Shown piece after piece: positions 45,107 to 54,997 of a stretch of DNA of 64,000 bases. The position numbers and the translations under genes were made by a program. The notes under the pieces are model-generated. The model was not told where the DNA came from, did no database searches, and saw nothing but the letters and a program-made list of their open reading frames with translations. The first letter of the stretch is position 1. Each line of letters starts with the position of its first letter. Origin of the DNA: Hydrogenovibrio thermophilus (GTDB lineage: Bacteria; Pseudomonadota; Gammaproteobacteria; Thiomicrospirales; Thiomicrospiraceae); contig NZ_CP035033.1 of the NCBI RefSeq assembly GCF_004028275.1, positions 930,001-994,000 on the forward strand. The letters are read 5' to 3'.

Positions 45107-45518
45107 TCCGCTGAAAATACCGTCGACCGTCTTCGAAATTTTTTATATTAGAGTTTGCTTAAAAAGTGTTGATTTAGAACGATTTTTTTGCAAACTTCTT
45201 GCACAATTCTGCTTTCGCATTGTTTTTTCTATCTTTTTATCTGCACATTTCGGTCTGATCTTGATTTCACAAAACCGTTTATTTCCTTTGCATTGATAGG
45301 GTTTATTCAGCATAAATAAAAACTATTTGCATCTAAAATGGCGCCAAGGCTAAGTTGTTTATCGTATCTTTTTGAAATTTGAAACTGTTTGAAAAGGTGC
45401 GAACGTTTGGTTGCGCACGATAAGCACTTTAGACAAGGCGTTGCGTCTCAACCCTCATCCCGCGCCTGTTGAATCGGCCAGCGGGAAACATAACCATAAT
45501 CAAAGAGGAAAACGGTAT
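45107..45518. other. 412-bp leader region of the sulfide dehydrogenase gene
   Basis: AT-rich and with no gene I trust. It should hold the promoter; a TTGCAT (about 45290) followed by AT-rich hexamers is the only candidate. The reading frame of fccB stays open upstream to 45411 but has no ribosome site there. Confidence 0.5.
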
Positions 45519-46811
45519 ATGAAACGAAGAGACCTGTTAAAACTGGGCGCCCTGGCGGGCGCCAGCTTACTCACCGGTTGCAGTACGGCCGCCGCAGTCC
45601 GTTCCGGACCGGCTTCGGCTGGGCGAGTGGTCGTGGTCGGTGGTGGGCCGGGCGGTATTTCCGCCGCTCAGAACATCAAGAAAGCCAATCCGAATATTGA
45701 GGTGACGCTGGTCGAAAAGAACGCCGATTATTCAACCTGCTTCGGCAGTAACTGGGTGCTGGGCGGAATTGTCGGCATCGACGACATTACGTTCAATTAT
45801 AAGACGCTGCAGCAAAAGCACGGCATCAACGTTGTGCACGATGAAGTCATCGGTGTCGATCCGGACAAGCAGTTGGTGCGTTTGGCCATGGCCTCGAAAC
45901 CGTTGGCTTATGACCGCTTGGTGGTCTCGCCAGGCATTTCGTTCAAGTGGGATACCATCGAAGGGTTGGACGAATCGACGGCGTATCAAGTGCCGCATGC
46001 CTGGAAAGCGGGTTACCAAACGTTGATTTTGAAATCTCAGTTGCAGGCGATGCCCGACAATGGTGTGATGGTGATGGCGGCGCCGCCGAATCCGTTCCGT
46101 TGCCCTCCCGGGCCTTATGAGCGTGCCAGTATGATTGCGACCTTCATGAAGGCACATAAACCGAAAGCGAAATTGATCATTCTGGATTCAAAAGACAAGT
46201 TCTCGAAACAAGGTATGTTCACCGCTGGTTGGGAAGAATATTACGGTTATGGTTCGGATGATGCAATGATTGAATGGGTCTCAAAATCGAACGGCGGTGA
46301 AGTGACTCGTGTGGACCCGAAAACCAAGGAAGTGGTCACCGCCAATGGTCAGACGATTAAAGCGGATGTGGTGAATTACATTCCGTCGCAAACCGCGAAC
46401 ACGACGGCGAAACGCATGGGCTTGACCGATGCGTCCGGCTGGTGTCCGGTGAATCAGGAAACGTTTGAATCCACTTTGGTGCCGAACATTCATGTGTTGG
46501 GGGACGCCAGTGTGGCCAGTCCGATGCCGAAGTCCGGTTTCTCGGCGAATTCGCAAGGCATGGTGTGCGGAGCGGCTGTTGCCGCTTTGTTGGCCGGTCA
46601 TCAGCCGAATGCCAATGCGACGATGGGGAATCAGTGTTATTCATTGGTGACGCCGGATTACGGCATTTCCGTGGCGGCAGGTTATAAGTTAGAACAAAGC
46701 AAAATCGTTAAAACCAGCGGTGGTCTCTTCCCGAAAGACGGCAGTTTTGCCAAGGAAGCGCGTTCGGCGCACGGTTGGTATGCCGGGATTACCGGTTCTT
46801 TGTTCAAGTAG
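45519..46811 (+). CDS. fccB: Flavocytochrome c sulfide dehydrogenase, flavoprotein subunit
   Basis: Oxidises sulfide to sulfur with FAD, normally passing electrons to a cytochrome c subunit. Export signal with twin Arg and a lipobox-like LLTGC (MKRRDLLKLGALAGASLL). FAD motif VVVVGGGPGGISAAQ, redox Cys region STCFGSNW, NPFRCPPGPYERA, and a C-terminal FCSD-type flavin-binding domain with HVLGDASVASPMPKSGFSANSQG. ATG 45519 follows AGAGGA. No fccA cytochrome gene lies next to it, so the partner is encoded elsewhere. Confidence 0.94.
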   Translation: MKRRDLLKLGALAGASLLTGCSTAAAVRSGPASAGRVVVVGGGPGGISAAQNIKKANPNIEVTLVEKNADYSTCFGSNWVLGGIVGIDDITFNYKTLQQKHGINVVHDEVIGVDPDKQLVRLAMASKPLAYDRLVVSPGISFKWDTIEGLDESTAYQVPHAWKAGYQTLILKSQLQAMPDNGVMVMAAPPNPFRCPPGPYERASMIATFMKAHKPKAKLIILDSKDKFSKQGMFTAGWEEYYGYGSDDAMIEWVSKSNGGEVTRVDPKTKEVVTANGQTIKADVVNYIPSQTANTTAKRMGLTDASGWCPVNQETFESTLVPNIHVLGDASVASPMPKSGFSANSQGMVCGAAVAALLAGHQPNANATMGNQCYSLVTPDYGISVAAGYKLEQSKIVKTSGGLFPKDGSFAKEARSAHGWYAGITGSLFK

Positions 46812-46831
46812 ACTCGCGAGCTTCCTAAGCC

Positions 46832-46858
46832 ACGCTTTCCGTGTTCGGAAAGCGTTTT
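46832..46858 (+). terminator. First terminator after fccB
   Basis: ACGCTTTCCG and CGGAAAGCGT stem with TGTT loop, then TTTC. Confidence 0.75.
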
Positions 46859-46863
46859 CAACA

Positions 46864-46884
46864 CCCGCTTCGGCGGGTTTTTTT
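46864..46884 (+). terminator. Second terminator after fccB
   Basis: CCCGC-TTCG-GCGGG hairpin followed by seven T. Confidence 0.85.
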
Positions 46885-46903
46885 AGGCGTGAAAAATGTC
46901 GAG

Positions 46904-46928
46904 AAACCGCCAGGCCTGGCGGTTTTTG
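46904..46928 (+). terminator. Third terminator, 22-bp palindrome with CCAGGCCTGG
   Basis: AAACCG and CGGTTT flank the core (46910-46919); T-run follows on the plus strand. Third hairpin in a row between two convergent genes. Confidence 0.75.
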
Positions 46929-46957
46929 ATAATGGGGATACGTCGTGGCCGGGCGGG

Positions 46958-47659
46958 TTATTCGTGGGTGATTTTCACCGACTGATAGAGTTGCGGGTCT
47001 TGCGCTTTCTTTTTCAACCAGTTGTTGGCGGCACTTTGCACGGAGCGCTCAATGGCGGCGCGTTTGCCGGTGCCGGGTTGGCCCGGCTGGTTTTGCACCT
47101 TGTCTTTGGTGTTGCTGACCCAAAAGCGCCAATAAGCCACCAAGTCGCTGTTCCAGAAACGGTCCGGATTGGCGGCGACATAATGCAGGAATTTATCGAA
47201 GCTGGCGCTGGCCGCTTCCGGTGACAAGCCTTCCTCTTCGGCGTATTGCAACATGGCTTGACTGTTTTCTCGAATCAGTTGACTGAGTTTTTTGTTCAGA
47301 ATCGAGTCGGTGCTTTGGAAGCGCTTGAGGTGTTTCTTAAGGTTGTCGTCCATCAAAGCCTCGCTCACCGGCAGTTGCGCATCGGCGGGCAGGGTCAAAC
47401 CGGTTTGTTCCTGATAGGCTTTCGGGTTGATCTGGAAGATGCAGTAGTCGTCCAGATTGCGTTTTACCTGAATGATTTGCCGTTCTTCCAGTTTCAACAA
47501 TACTTTATAAAGTACTTCGTCACGCCAGAAAGCAAAGAGCTTTTCCAGTTCGTCGGTTTTAATCGGTGATTGGGTGTAATTGTATTGTAGCCAGCCGAGA
47601 AAAATCGCTTCATGCATGGAAAGCTTTTCCGCCACTTCGGTTTCAAAACGAATATTCAT
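46958..47659 (-). CDS. DnaT-like primosomal/replication protein (tentative)
   Basis: 233 residues. The N-terminus looks like a winged helix (HEAIFLGWLQYNY, LLKLEERQIIQVKRN). The middle is helical, and residues ~165-195 (FDKFLHYVAANPDRFWNSDLV ... YWRFWV pattern) resemble the DnaT DNA-binding domain. Its start lies three bases after the stop of a lambda-P-like gene, so the two are one operon. A role in helicase loading or replication restart is an inference. Confidence 0.6.
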   Translation of the reverse strand: MNIRFETEVAEKLSMHEAIFLGWLQYNYTQSPIKTDELEKLFAFWRDEVLYKVLLKLEERQIIQVKRNLDDYCIFQINPKAYQEQTGLTLPADAQLPVSEALMDDNLKKHLKRFQSTDSILNKKLSQLIRENSQAMLQYAEEEGLSPEAASASFDKFLHYVAANPDRFWNSDLVAYWRFWVSNTKDKVQNQPGQPGTGKRAAIERSVQSAANNWLKKKAQDPQLYQSVKITHE

Positions 47660-47662
47660 GCT

Positions 47663-48313
47663 TTATCCTGCGGATTGCTCGGTCAACTGACGCGCCAGCT
47701 TTTGCGATGTGCGACTGATCGTAATCAGTTTGTCGGGGCTGGTGAGGTGTTTCATGACTTCGCGCGCCTTTTTCGGGTCGCCGATTAAAACCGGCGGGGC
47801 CTTTTTCGCGCCTTCGATTTTTGAATTCTGGGCATTGATGATGCCAGTCAATTCTACCGGCGGTTGATTCTGGGCCGAGGTGCCGTACATGGCGCGGTAA
47901 GTGTTTTTGAATTCATTGGCTTTAAAGACCAGCGATTTTTCGTCCGGAATGTCGCAAATGGCCATCCAGCCGCCCATTTTATGAATGATGTGATGAATCA
48001 GCGGATCGTGAAACACCACGTCTTGATAGGCGCCGACTTTGCGAATGGCGGTTTCCACTTCGTTCCAGGCACGCAAGGCGTTGTCTTGGGTGCCGCCTTT
48101 GCAGTGTTTGATAATGTCGGAGACTTTCGGCCACCACTTGCCTTCTTCCGGGTGTTGCATGTGGGCGTTGAACGCTTCCTGAACCTGTTCGATGGAATAG
48201 TCTTTCAGTCCGTTCCAGTACATTTCAAACGTAAGGTCGGTTAAGTCCTTTTCGTAATAAGCGAAAACCCAGCTGAGGATTTTCGAGAACTTTTCCATGT
48301 CTTGTACTTGCAT
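47663..48313 (-). CDS. Lambda-P-like helicase-loader-type protein (tentative)
   Basis: 216 residues. The N-terminal ~70 residues (SKILSWVFAYYEKDLTD, EQVQEAFNAHMQHPEEGKWW, PKVSDIIKHC) follow the pattern of phage replication protein P and similar helicase loaders, and a DDD-poor basic C-terminus follows. ATG 48313 has an AGGA. Pairs with the DnaT-like gene. No integrase or phage structural genes lie nearby, so it may be a domesticated phage-derived pair. Confidence 0.6.
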   Translation of the reverse strand: MQVQDMEKFSKILSWVFAYYEKDLTDLTFEMYWNGLKDYSIEQVQEAFNAHMQHPEEGKWWPKVSDIIKHCKGGTQDNALRAWNEVETAIRKVGAYQDVVFHDPLIHHIIHKMGGWMAICDIPDEKSLVFKANEFKNTYRAMYGTSAQNQPPVELTGIINAQNSKIEGAKKAPPVLIGDPKKAREVMKHLTSPDKLITISRTSQKLARQLTEQSAG

Positions 48314-48544
48314 AGGCGTTCCTGAGCGAATTCCGGTGTCAATGACGGTTTTGGTTGTTTGAGTTTGTATGATGAATGTCGAATTATCTTATCATTTTTC
48401 ACCCAATGCTGTGGTTTCAATTCGCATTCAAATTCGACCCGGTCTGGTGAAAAATGTCATTGGATTTTGGCGGTGGTTTTGCTGTCGGCATTGGCCAAAA
48501 GCGAGTAGAATGAAAGCTTGAATTTTAACGAAGCAGGGACGTCC

Positions 48545-49876
48545 GTGAAAAAAGTGCTTTTGACAATATGCCGGCTTGGAACCGGGCCGGTTTCCGGTCG
48601 TGTGCTTGCGGGCTTGGTGCTGTCCTGCCTTGCGTCGTTTACGGCATCGGCCGCCACTTTGGAGTCGGAGCTGGCGAAAAGGCCGGCTTCGGGGCTTTTG
48701 CTATTGAACGCCGCCGAGCAACCGTTGGTGTCGAATCAAGCGGAGCGGTTATTGATTCCGGCTTCCACCACCAAGCTGGTGACCGGCTATTTGGCGTTGG
48801 ATCACTGGGGGCGCAACTATCGTTTTAAAACCGACTTCCGTGTGGTCAGGCGGGCGTCGGACGGCACGGTGGTTTTGTGGGTGAAAGGTTATGGCGACCC
48901 GTTTTTGGTGTCGGAGGAGTTGCAAACCATTGCATCGCGTCTGGCTTCCGCCTTGGGGGATAGAGGCGTGTCGCATCTGGATGCGATTTATTTGGATGCC
49001 GGTTATTTTCAGCCCGGCCTGGTTTTGCCCGGTACCACCGATACTCTGAATCCTTATGATGCGCATCCGAGTGCGTTGGCGGCGAATTTCAATACTTTGT
49101 TTTTGAAGTCGGATGACGGTGAAATTGTGTCGGCCGAATCGCAAACACCTTTGACGCGCTTGGCGGTTAAGATCGGTCATGAAACCGACCTCAGTGAGGG
49201 ACGCTTTAATCTGGGGCCGGACGTGCGTTTGGGACAGCGTTATTTCGCCGAGTTGTTGGGTGCGTTCTTGAAACGACAGGGTGTGACGGTGGCGGATGAT
49301 ATTGAATGGCATCCGATGGTTGAAGCCAAAGGCTCGGGACTGCGCGAGCTATTGAGTTATCGCCACCTGAACTCCTTGACGCTGGGGGAAATGGTGGCGC
49401 CGATGATGCGTTATTCGACCAATTTTATCGCCAATCAACTCGCGCTGAAGCTGGCGGCGGACGCCTATGGCGAACCGGCCACGGCGGATAAGGTGAAGCA
49501 GTTGCTGAACAGTCGTTTAAAGCGCCGTTTCGGTTGGCGGGATTTTTATTTGGAAGACGGTGCCGGTTTGTCGCGTGAAAATCGGTTGAGTGCGCGGCAA
49601 TTGGTGGACGTGCTGGAGCGTTTCCGCCCTTGGAAAGACCTGTTGCCGGAAGTGGAACCGGATGTGTATGCCAAAACCGGTACCTTAATCGGGGTCAGTG
49701 CTTTGGCGGGTTACATCAAAAACGACCAGGCCTGGTCACCGTTTGCCTTGCTGGTGAATCAGAAGGTGCCGTTTCATTATCGTAACCAAGTGGCACTGCA
49801 ATTAAAGCAACGTTTGGCGGACGAGGCGGCGGCGCAACTCAGTCAACGCCCAGAATCTTATGGGTCTGTAAACTGA
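48545..49876 (+). CDS. dacB: D-alanyl-D-alanine carboxypeptidase/endopeptidase, PBP4 family (DacB)
   Basis: Periplasmic serine peptidase (family S13) that trims or cuts peptidoglycan peptides. Signal peptide (VLAGLVLSCLASFTASAA), catalytic SxxK in PASTTKLVTG, SxN in RYSTNFIANQ and KTG in YAKTGTLIG. GTG 48545 follows CAGGGA; an upstream TTG has no signal. The 3' end overlaps the convergent queE gene by 38 bases. An exact palindrome copy lies in frame at 49726 (DQAWS). Confidence 0.93.
   Translation: MKKVLLTICRLGTGPVSGRVLAGLVLSCLASFTASAATLESELAKRPASGLLLLNAAEQPLVSNQAERLLIPASTTKLVTGYLALDHWGRNYRFKTDFRVVRRASDGTVVLWVKGYGDPFLVSEELQTIASRLASALGDRGVSHLDAIYLDAGYFQPGLVLPGTTDTLNPYDAHPSALAANFNTLFLKSDDGEIVSAESQTPLTRLAVKIGHETDLSEGRFNLGPDVRLGQRYFAELLGAFLKRQGVTVADDIEWHPMVEAKGSGLRELLSYRHLNSLTLGEMVAPMMRYSTNFIANQLALKLAADAYGEPATADKVKQLLNSRLKRRFGWRDFYLEDGAGLSRENRLSARQLVDVLERFRPWKDLLPEVEPDVYAKTGTLIGVSALAGYIKNDQAWSPFALLVNQKVPFHYRNQVALQLKQRLADEAAAQLSQRPESYGSVN
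49726..49735. repeat. CCAGGCCTGG palindrome inside dacB
   Basis: Exact copy, in frame as Gln-Ala-Trp within NDQAWSP, flanked by GA/TC. Confidence 0.85.
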
Positions 49877-50510
49877 GTTTCCATTGCGGGTGCGCCAGAC
49901 AATAGTCCAGAGTGGCTTTGAGGTTTCGGGCCTGAATCGTTGGGTCGGCATCGTCCATGGCCTGCAGATAGAAATGGTCAAACGGCAAACCGGCGACTTT
50001 TTCCGGTGGACAATCTGCCTGCGGGTACACCAGTTTCAATTCATTCCCCTCATCCAAAATCAATGGCGCATTGGCCTTGGGGCTGACGCAAACCCAATCG
50101 ATGCCCTGCGGTGCCTTTTGTGTGCCGTTGGTTTCAATTGCAATTTCAAAACCATGCTCGTGAAACGAATCCACCAGCGTTTGGTCGACCTGTAACAGCG
50201 GCTCTCCGCCGGTCAAAACCACAAACGGATGGGGGTGAGCGTGAGCCGGTTCCTTGTCGGTGGGGTTGGTTTTCGGCCAGAGGGTCAATAGATGTTCGGC
50301 CAGGTCGTCAGCGGTTTTAAATTGCCCGCCGTTTTGGCCGTCGGTGCCGAGAAAGTCGGTATCGCAAAACTGGCAAACGGCTTGCGCTCGATCCGCTTCT
50401 CGCCCGGTCCAGAGGTTGCAGTTGCTGAAACGGCAGAAAATGGCCGGGCGGCCGGAATGAAACCCTTCTCCTTGCAGTGAATAAAATGCTTCTTTGATGC
50501 GGTAGCCCAT
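49839..50510 (-). CDS. queE: 7-carboxy-7-deazaguanine synthase QueE
   Basis: Radical SAM enzyme of the queuosine pathway, converting 6-carboxytetrahydropterin to 7-carboxy-7-deazaguanine. The iron-sulfur cluster motif is the QueE variant CX14CX2C (from CNLWTG to CQFCDTD), and GGEPLLQ is the SAM-binding motif. 223 residues, usual length. Convergent overlap with dacB. Confidence 0.95.
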   Translation of the reverse strand: MGYRIKEAFYSLQGEGFHSGRPAIFCRFSNCNLWTGREADRAQAVCQFCDTDFLGTDGQNGGQFKTADDLAEHLLTLWPKTNPTDKEPAHAHPHPFVVLTGGEPLLQVDQTLVDSFHEHGFEIAIETNGTQKAPQGIDWVCVSPKANAPLILDEGNELKLVYPQADCPPEKVAGLPFDHFYLQAMDDADPTIQARNLKATLDYCLAHPQWKLSLQTHKILGVD

Positions 50511-50576
50511 GGCGTGTTTCCCGGTTGTTTCTCGATGCGGTTGGATGCTATTTTTTACAATGAAAGGGTTTGAAAA

Positions 50577-50585
50577 TGCTATAAT
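50577..50585 (+). promoter_or_regulatory. Extended -10 promoter of the leu operon
   Basis: TGCTATAAT is a consensus extended -10; a near-consensus TTTACA lies 20 bases before the hexamer, rather far. About 165 bases of leader precede leuC; no attenuator or T-box evident. Confidence 0.55.
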
Positions 50586-50752
50586 GATTAGCTATTTTTT
50601 AGACCTTATTGTTGACCTTGATTCGTATCAATTACGTTGAATTAAAACAGAATAGGGTTTATGCGTCGGTTGAAATGACTTTTCAGAGCGTTTAAACGCC
50701 GGTTTCATCAGAGCATTTCACGTCACATATTTTTAGGAGAGAGATTATACCA

Positions 50753-52177
50753 ATGTCTGCCAAGACCTTATACGATAAATTGTGGGACAGCCATGTCGTC
50801 CGTCAGGAAGAAGACGGGACGGCGTTGATTTACATTGACCGTCAGTTGTTGCATGAAGTGACTTCGCCTCAAGCGTTTGAGGGCCTGCGTCTCGCCAATC
50901 GTAAACCTTGGCGCGTCAACGCCAACTTGGCGACGCCGGATCATAACGTGCCGACCACGCCGTATAAAACGGTGGACGACATCGCCGATCCGATTTCGCG
51001 GATTCAGGTACAGACATTGGATGCCAATACCAAACATTTCGGGATTACCGAATTCGGTATCGGCGACATTCGCCAGGGCATCGTGCACGTAGTCGGGCCG
51101 GAAGAAGGGATGACTTTGCCGGGCATCACGTTGGTGTGCGGTGACTCTCATACGGCGACGCACGGAGCTTTAGGTGCTTTGGCACATGGTGTGGGGACAT
51201 CGGAAGTGGAGCACGTGCTGGCCACGCAATGCTTGATTCAAAAGAAAATGAAAAACATGTTGATCAAGGTGGACGGTCAATTGCAGCCGGGGGTCACACC
51301 GAAAGATGTGGTCTTGGCGATTATCGGCAAAATCGGTACCGCCGGCGGCAACGGTCATGCTATCGAATTCGGCGGACAGGTGTTCCGGGATATGTCGATC
51401 GAAGGGCGTATGACCGTGTGTAACATGGCGATTGAAGCCGGTGCGCGTGTTGGTTTGGTGGCGGTGGATGATAAGACCATCGAATATGTAAAAGGCCGCC
51501 CGATGGCACCGAAAGACGACCAGTGGGAAATGGCCGTTCAGGCCTGGCAAGATTTGAAATCCGACGATGATGCCGTGTTCGATAAGGTGGTGGAAATCGA
51601 CGGTGCCAGCATCGAACCACAAGTGTCTTGGGGAACGTCGCCGGAAATGGTCTTGGACGTCAATGGCAAAGTGCCGAATCCAGCCAACGAGTCCGACGAA
51701 GTCAAAGCCAGCGGCATTCGCCGCGCGTTGGAATACATGGGTCTGGAAGCCGATATGGCGATTACCGATATTCCGGTGGATTATGTCTTCATCGGTTCCT
51801 GTACCAACTCGCGCATCGAGGATTTTCGTGAAGCGGCGGCGGTGTTGAAAGGCCGTAAAGTAGCCGCTTCGGTTGAGCAAGCGATCGTGGTGCCGGGGTC
51901 CGGTCTGGTCAAACAACAAGCCGAAGCCGAAGGGTTGGATAAGATTTTCATCGAGGCCGGTTTCGAGTGGCGTAACCCGGGCTGCTCAATGTGTTTGGCG
52001 ATGAACGCCGATAAACTGCCGAGCGGTAAGCACTGTGCCTCCACGTCGAACCGTAACTTCGAAGGGCGTCAGGGCGCTGGCGGGCGCACGCATTTGGTCA
52101 GTCCGCAAATGGCCGCTGCCGCAGCGGTGGCCGGGCATTTTGTGGACGTACGTGACATGATGAAAGAAGCGGTTTAA
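50753..52177 (+). CDS. leuC: 3-isopropylmalate dehydratase large subunit
   Basis: Iron-sulfur subunit of isopropylmalate isomerase in leucine synthesis. The cluster Cys residues lie in [12 protein letters not shown] and [10 protein letters not shown], and the aconitase-type [13 protein letters not shown] motif is present. Full length (474 residues). AGGAGAGAG precedes the ATG. Operon leuC-leuD-leuB with small gaps. A one-mismatch palindrome (TCAGGCCTGG) occurs at 51538. Confidence 0.98.
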   Translation: MSAKTLYDKLWDSHVVRQEEDGTALIYIDRQLLHEVTSPQAFEGLRLANRKPWRVNANLATPDHNVPTTPYKTVDDIADPISRIQVQTLDANTKHFGITEFGIGDIRQGIVHVVGPEEGMTLPGITLVCGDSHTATHGALGALAHGVGTSEVEHVLATQCLIQKKMKNMLIKVDGQLQPGVTPKDVVLAIIGKIGTAGGNGHAIEFGGQVFRDMSIEGRMTVCNMAIEAGARVGLVAVDDKTIEYVKGRPMAPKDDQWEMAVQAWQDLKSDDDAVFDKVVEIDGASIEPQVSWGTSPEMVLDVNGKVPNPANESDEVKASGIRRALEYMGLEADMAITDIPVDYVFIGSCTNSRIEDFREAAAVLKGRKVAASVEQAIVVPGSGLVKQQAEAEGLDKIFIEAGFEWRNPGCSMCLAMNADKLPSGKHCASTSNRNFEGRQGAGGRTHLVSPQMAAAAAVAGHFVDVRDMMKEAV

Positions 52178-52186
52178 GGAGACAAG

Positions 52187-52822
52187 ATGGAAAAGTTTAC
52201 GAAATTTACCGCCATCGTGGCGCCAATGGATCGTGCCAATGTGGATACCGATGCGATTATCCCCAAGCAGTTTCTGAAATCCATTAAACGCACTGGTTTC
52301 GGACCGAACTTGTTTGATGAGTGGCGTTACGAAGACGTCGGCGAGCCGGGACGAGATAATTCCAAACGTCCGTTACGCAAAGACTTTGTGTTGAACCAGC
52401 CGCGTTATCAGGGTGCGCAAATTTTGATTGCGCGTGAAAACTTCGGCTGTGGTTCCAGTCGCGAACACGCGCCATGGGCTTTGAAAGACTACGGTTTCGA
52501 CGTTATCATCGCGCCGAGTTTTGCCGATATTTTCTTTAATAACAGTTTTAAAAACGGAATCTTGCCAATCGTGCTGGACGAGCAGACGGTGGACGGTTTG
52601 TTTAAAGAAATTTTCGCGCAGGAAGGTTATGAGCTGACCATCGATTTGGAAAACCAGCAAATCATCAAGCCGAACGGTGAGGCAATCGGGTTTGAGGTGG
52701 ATGCCTTCCGTAAACATTGTTTGTTGAACGGGTTGGATGATATCGGTTTGACCTTGCAGCATGAAGATGAAATCAAAACCTTTGAAACCAAGCATAAGGC
52801 GACCTCGCCTTGGCTGTTTTGA
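52187..52822 (+). CDS. leuD: 3-isopropylmalate dehydratase small subunit
   Basis: Swivelling-domain subunit partnering Leu[15 protein letters not shown] near the start and the [13 protein letters not shown] motif identify it. 211 residues. An AAGGAGA site lies in the nine-base gap after leuC. Confidence 0.98.
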   Translation: MEKFTKFTAIVAPMDRANVDTDAIIPKQFLKSIKRTGFGPNLFDEWRYEDVGEPGRDNSKRPLRKDFVLNQPRYQGAQILIARENFGCGSSREHAPWALKDYGFDVIIAPSFADIFFNNSFKNGILPIVLDEQTVDGLFKEIFAQEGYELTIDLENQQIIKPNGEAIGFEVDAFRKHCLLNGLDDIGLTLQHEDEIKTFETKHKATSPWLF

Positions 52823-52884
52823 TTTGCGGCTCATTGACTCATTGAATAAGTAATTTAATAAAAGACACTGTAGAGACACTGTAA

Positions 52885-53958
52885 ATGACAAAAGAAGTAC
52901 TGATTTTACCTGGGGACGGCATTGGGCCGGAAATTACCGCCGAAGCGGTGAAAGTGCTGGAAGCCTTGCAAAAAAGCGATGGCCTGGACATCAAGATGAC
53001 TCACGACTTGGTCGGGGGTGCGGCTTACGATGTACACGGTGTACCGCTGGCGGATGAAACCTTGGAAAAAGCCAAACAGTCCGATGCGATTTTGCTGGGC
53101 GCTGTTGGCGGGTATCAGTGGGAGTCGTTGGATATTTCGGTTCGCCCGGAAAAAGGGTTGTTGTCTCTACGCTCCAATTTGGAGTTGTTTGCCAACTTGA
53201 GACCTGCATATTTGTTCCCGCAATTGGCGGATGCGTCCACGCTGAAGCCGGAGGTCGTGGCCGGGCTGGATATTTTGATTGTGCGTGAATTGACCGGTGG
53301 GATTTACTTCGGCCAGCCACGCGGTATCCGTACTTTGGAAAACGGCGAACGCCAAGGTTACAACACCTATGTGTATTCCGAGTCCGAAATCAAACGTATT
53401 GCGCGCGTGGCCTTCGATGCGGCGATGAAGCGTAACAAAAAGTTGTGTTCTGTCGATAAGGCCAATGTGTTGGAAGTGACGGAAATGTGGCGTGAAATCA
53501 TCGATGAAGTCGCCAAGGATTATCCGGAAGTATCGGTTCAGCATATGTATGTCGATAACGCCGCCATGCAGTTGGTGTTGAATCCGAAGCAATTCGACGT
53601 CATGGTGACCGGTAATATGTTCGGCGATATCTTGTCGGATGAAGCGTCTATGTTGACCGGTTCCATCGGCATGTTGGCGTCGGCGTCATTGGATGCCAAC
53701 AATAAAGGGATGTATGAACCAAGTCACGGTTCCGCTCCGGACATCGCCGGGCAGAATATCGCCAATCCATTGGCGACCATCCTGTCGGCGGCGATGATGT
53801 TGCGTTACAGTCTGGGGCATGAAGATTTGGCCTTAAAAATTGAAAACGCGGTCAGCAAGGTCTTGGATCAAGGCTTGAGAACCGGTGATATCTGGTCGGA
53901 AGGCTTGACGAAAGTCTCGACTTCGGAAATGGGGGATGCGGTCGTCGCGGCACTGTAA
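52885..53958 (+). CDS. leuB: 3-isopropylmalate dehydrogenase
   Basis: Third enzyme of leucine synthesis; oxidative decarboxylation with [13 protein letters not shown], the [13 protein letters not shown] substrate segment, [11 protein letters not shown] and GSAPDIAGQ are canonical. 357 residues, normal. Confidence 0.98.
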   Translation: MTKEVLILPGDGIGPEITAEAVKVLEALQKSDGLDIKMTHDLVGGAAYDVHGVPLADETLEKAKQSDAILLGAVGGYQWESLDISVRPEKGLLSLRSNLELFANLRPAYLFPQLADASTLKPEVVAGLDILIVRELTGGIYFGQPRGIRTLENGERQGYNTYVYSESEIKRIARVAFDAAMKRNKKLCSVDKANVLEVTEMWREIIDEVAKDYPEVSVQHMYVDNAAMQLVLNPKQFDVMVTGNMFGDILSDEASMLTGSIGMLASASLDANNKGMYEPSHGSAPDIAGQNIANPLATILSAAMMLRYSLGHEDLALKIENAVSKVLDQGLRTGDIWSEGLTKVSTSEMGDAVVAAL

Positions 53959-54046
53959 AAGCGACGAACGATTCGTGCATTTTTCGTGTAAACGTGTAAA
54001 CTGCACAAAACGCCTTTTGAGATGAACAGGAAGCCTCCCGTTTAAG

Positions 54047-54997
54047 ATGAAGAATCATTTTACAATCACCATCAGCGATGTACACGGTTCCCGCCATTTT
54101 TCGTTTAAGCAGTTCATGCGAAAAATCGCCTTATTCGTGGTGTTGTTCATCTTTTTGTTGTTGGCCGGATCGGCGGCCGTCATCTGGTGGCTGAACCAGG
54201 AAATTGTCGATATTGAGGACAAGCGGGAAAACGCCGAGCAGGAATATCGCACCGTGCTGGAAAAAAGCAAAAGTGCTTACCTGTCGTTGGAAACCGAAAA
54301 GAAAAAACTGCAAACGCAGTTGGATAACCGGACCAAGCAGATTCAGTTTCTGGACCAGACGCTGAAGGGCCTGGAAGACTTGATTGGCGTCAAACCGGAT
54401 GAAGATGCGTTGGTGACCGATCGGGTCAAGATTGTTCAACTCACCACGTTGGAAAAGCAGGTGATGTTGGAAGATATTCCGAATGGCCGTCCGGTAAAAG
54501 ACTACAAAGGCGTCAGCAGTAGTTTCGGCTGGCGGACGCACCCGGTCAAAGGGACGCGTGAATTCCACCGTGGCATCGATTATCGCGGCAAGCGAGGTGA
54601 CGGCGTCATCGCGACAGCCAGTGGTGTCATTGAATACGCCGGCTACCATAAACAAAGCGGTTATGGTCGTTTAATCATTATCTCGCATGACTACGGGTTT
54701 AAAACGCTTTACGGTCACATGAGTAAATTGTTGGTTAAAACCGGTCAGGTGGTGAAAAAGGGTGAGTTGATTGGTGAAATCGGTTCATCCGGTTTGTCTT
54801 CAGGGCCTCATTTGCATTATGAGGTCAGTTTTGTGCAGCGTAAGCTGAATCCCGTTCCGTTCATCAACTGGGATTTAAAAGATTACGATGAAATATTTAA
54901 AAAGGTAAAAGGTGTACCATGGGGATCTTTAAGTCAAATGGTTCAGGATCGCGTCCAGCAGGTGGAAAAACAATTATTGCTGCGGGATGTAAAATAA
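54047..54997 (+). CDS. M23-family peptidoglycan endopeptidase
   Basis: Membrane-anchored LytM-type peptidase. Helix at ~28-50, coiled coil ~55-110 (EKSKSAYLSLETEKKKLQ), then the M23 domain (~155-280) with zinc ligands in FHRGIDYRG and HLHYE and the typical GYGRLIIISHDYG. The last 79 bases overlap the bactofilin gene in another frame. The pair resembles Csd1-CcmA of Helicobacter, which shape the cell wall. Confidence 0.93.
   Translation: MKNHFTITISDVHGSRHFSFKQFMRKIALFVVLFIFLLLAGSAAVIWWLNQEIVDIEDKRENAEQEYRTVLEKSKSAYLSLETEKKKLQTQLDNRTKQIQFLDQTLKGLEDLIGVKPDEDALVTDRVKIVQLTTLEKQVMLEDIPNGRPVKDYKGVSSSFGWRTHPVKGTREFHRGIDYRGKRGDGVIATASGVIEYAGYHKQSGYGRLIIISHDYGFKTLYGHMSKLLVKTGQVVKKGELIGEIGSSGLSSGPHLHYEVSFVQRKLNPVPFINWDLKDYDEIFKKVKGVPWGSLSQMVQDRVQQVEKQLLLRDVK

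Noticed and set aside
46958-48313. Prophage remnant
   Set aside because: Only two replication-like genes; no integrase, attachment repeats, structural genes or composition change.
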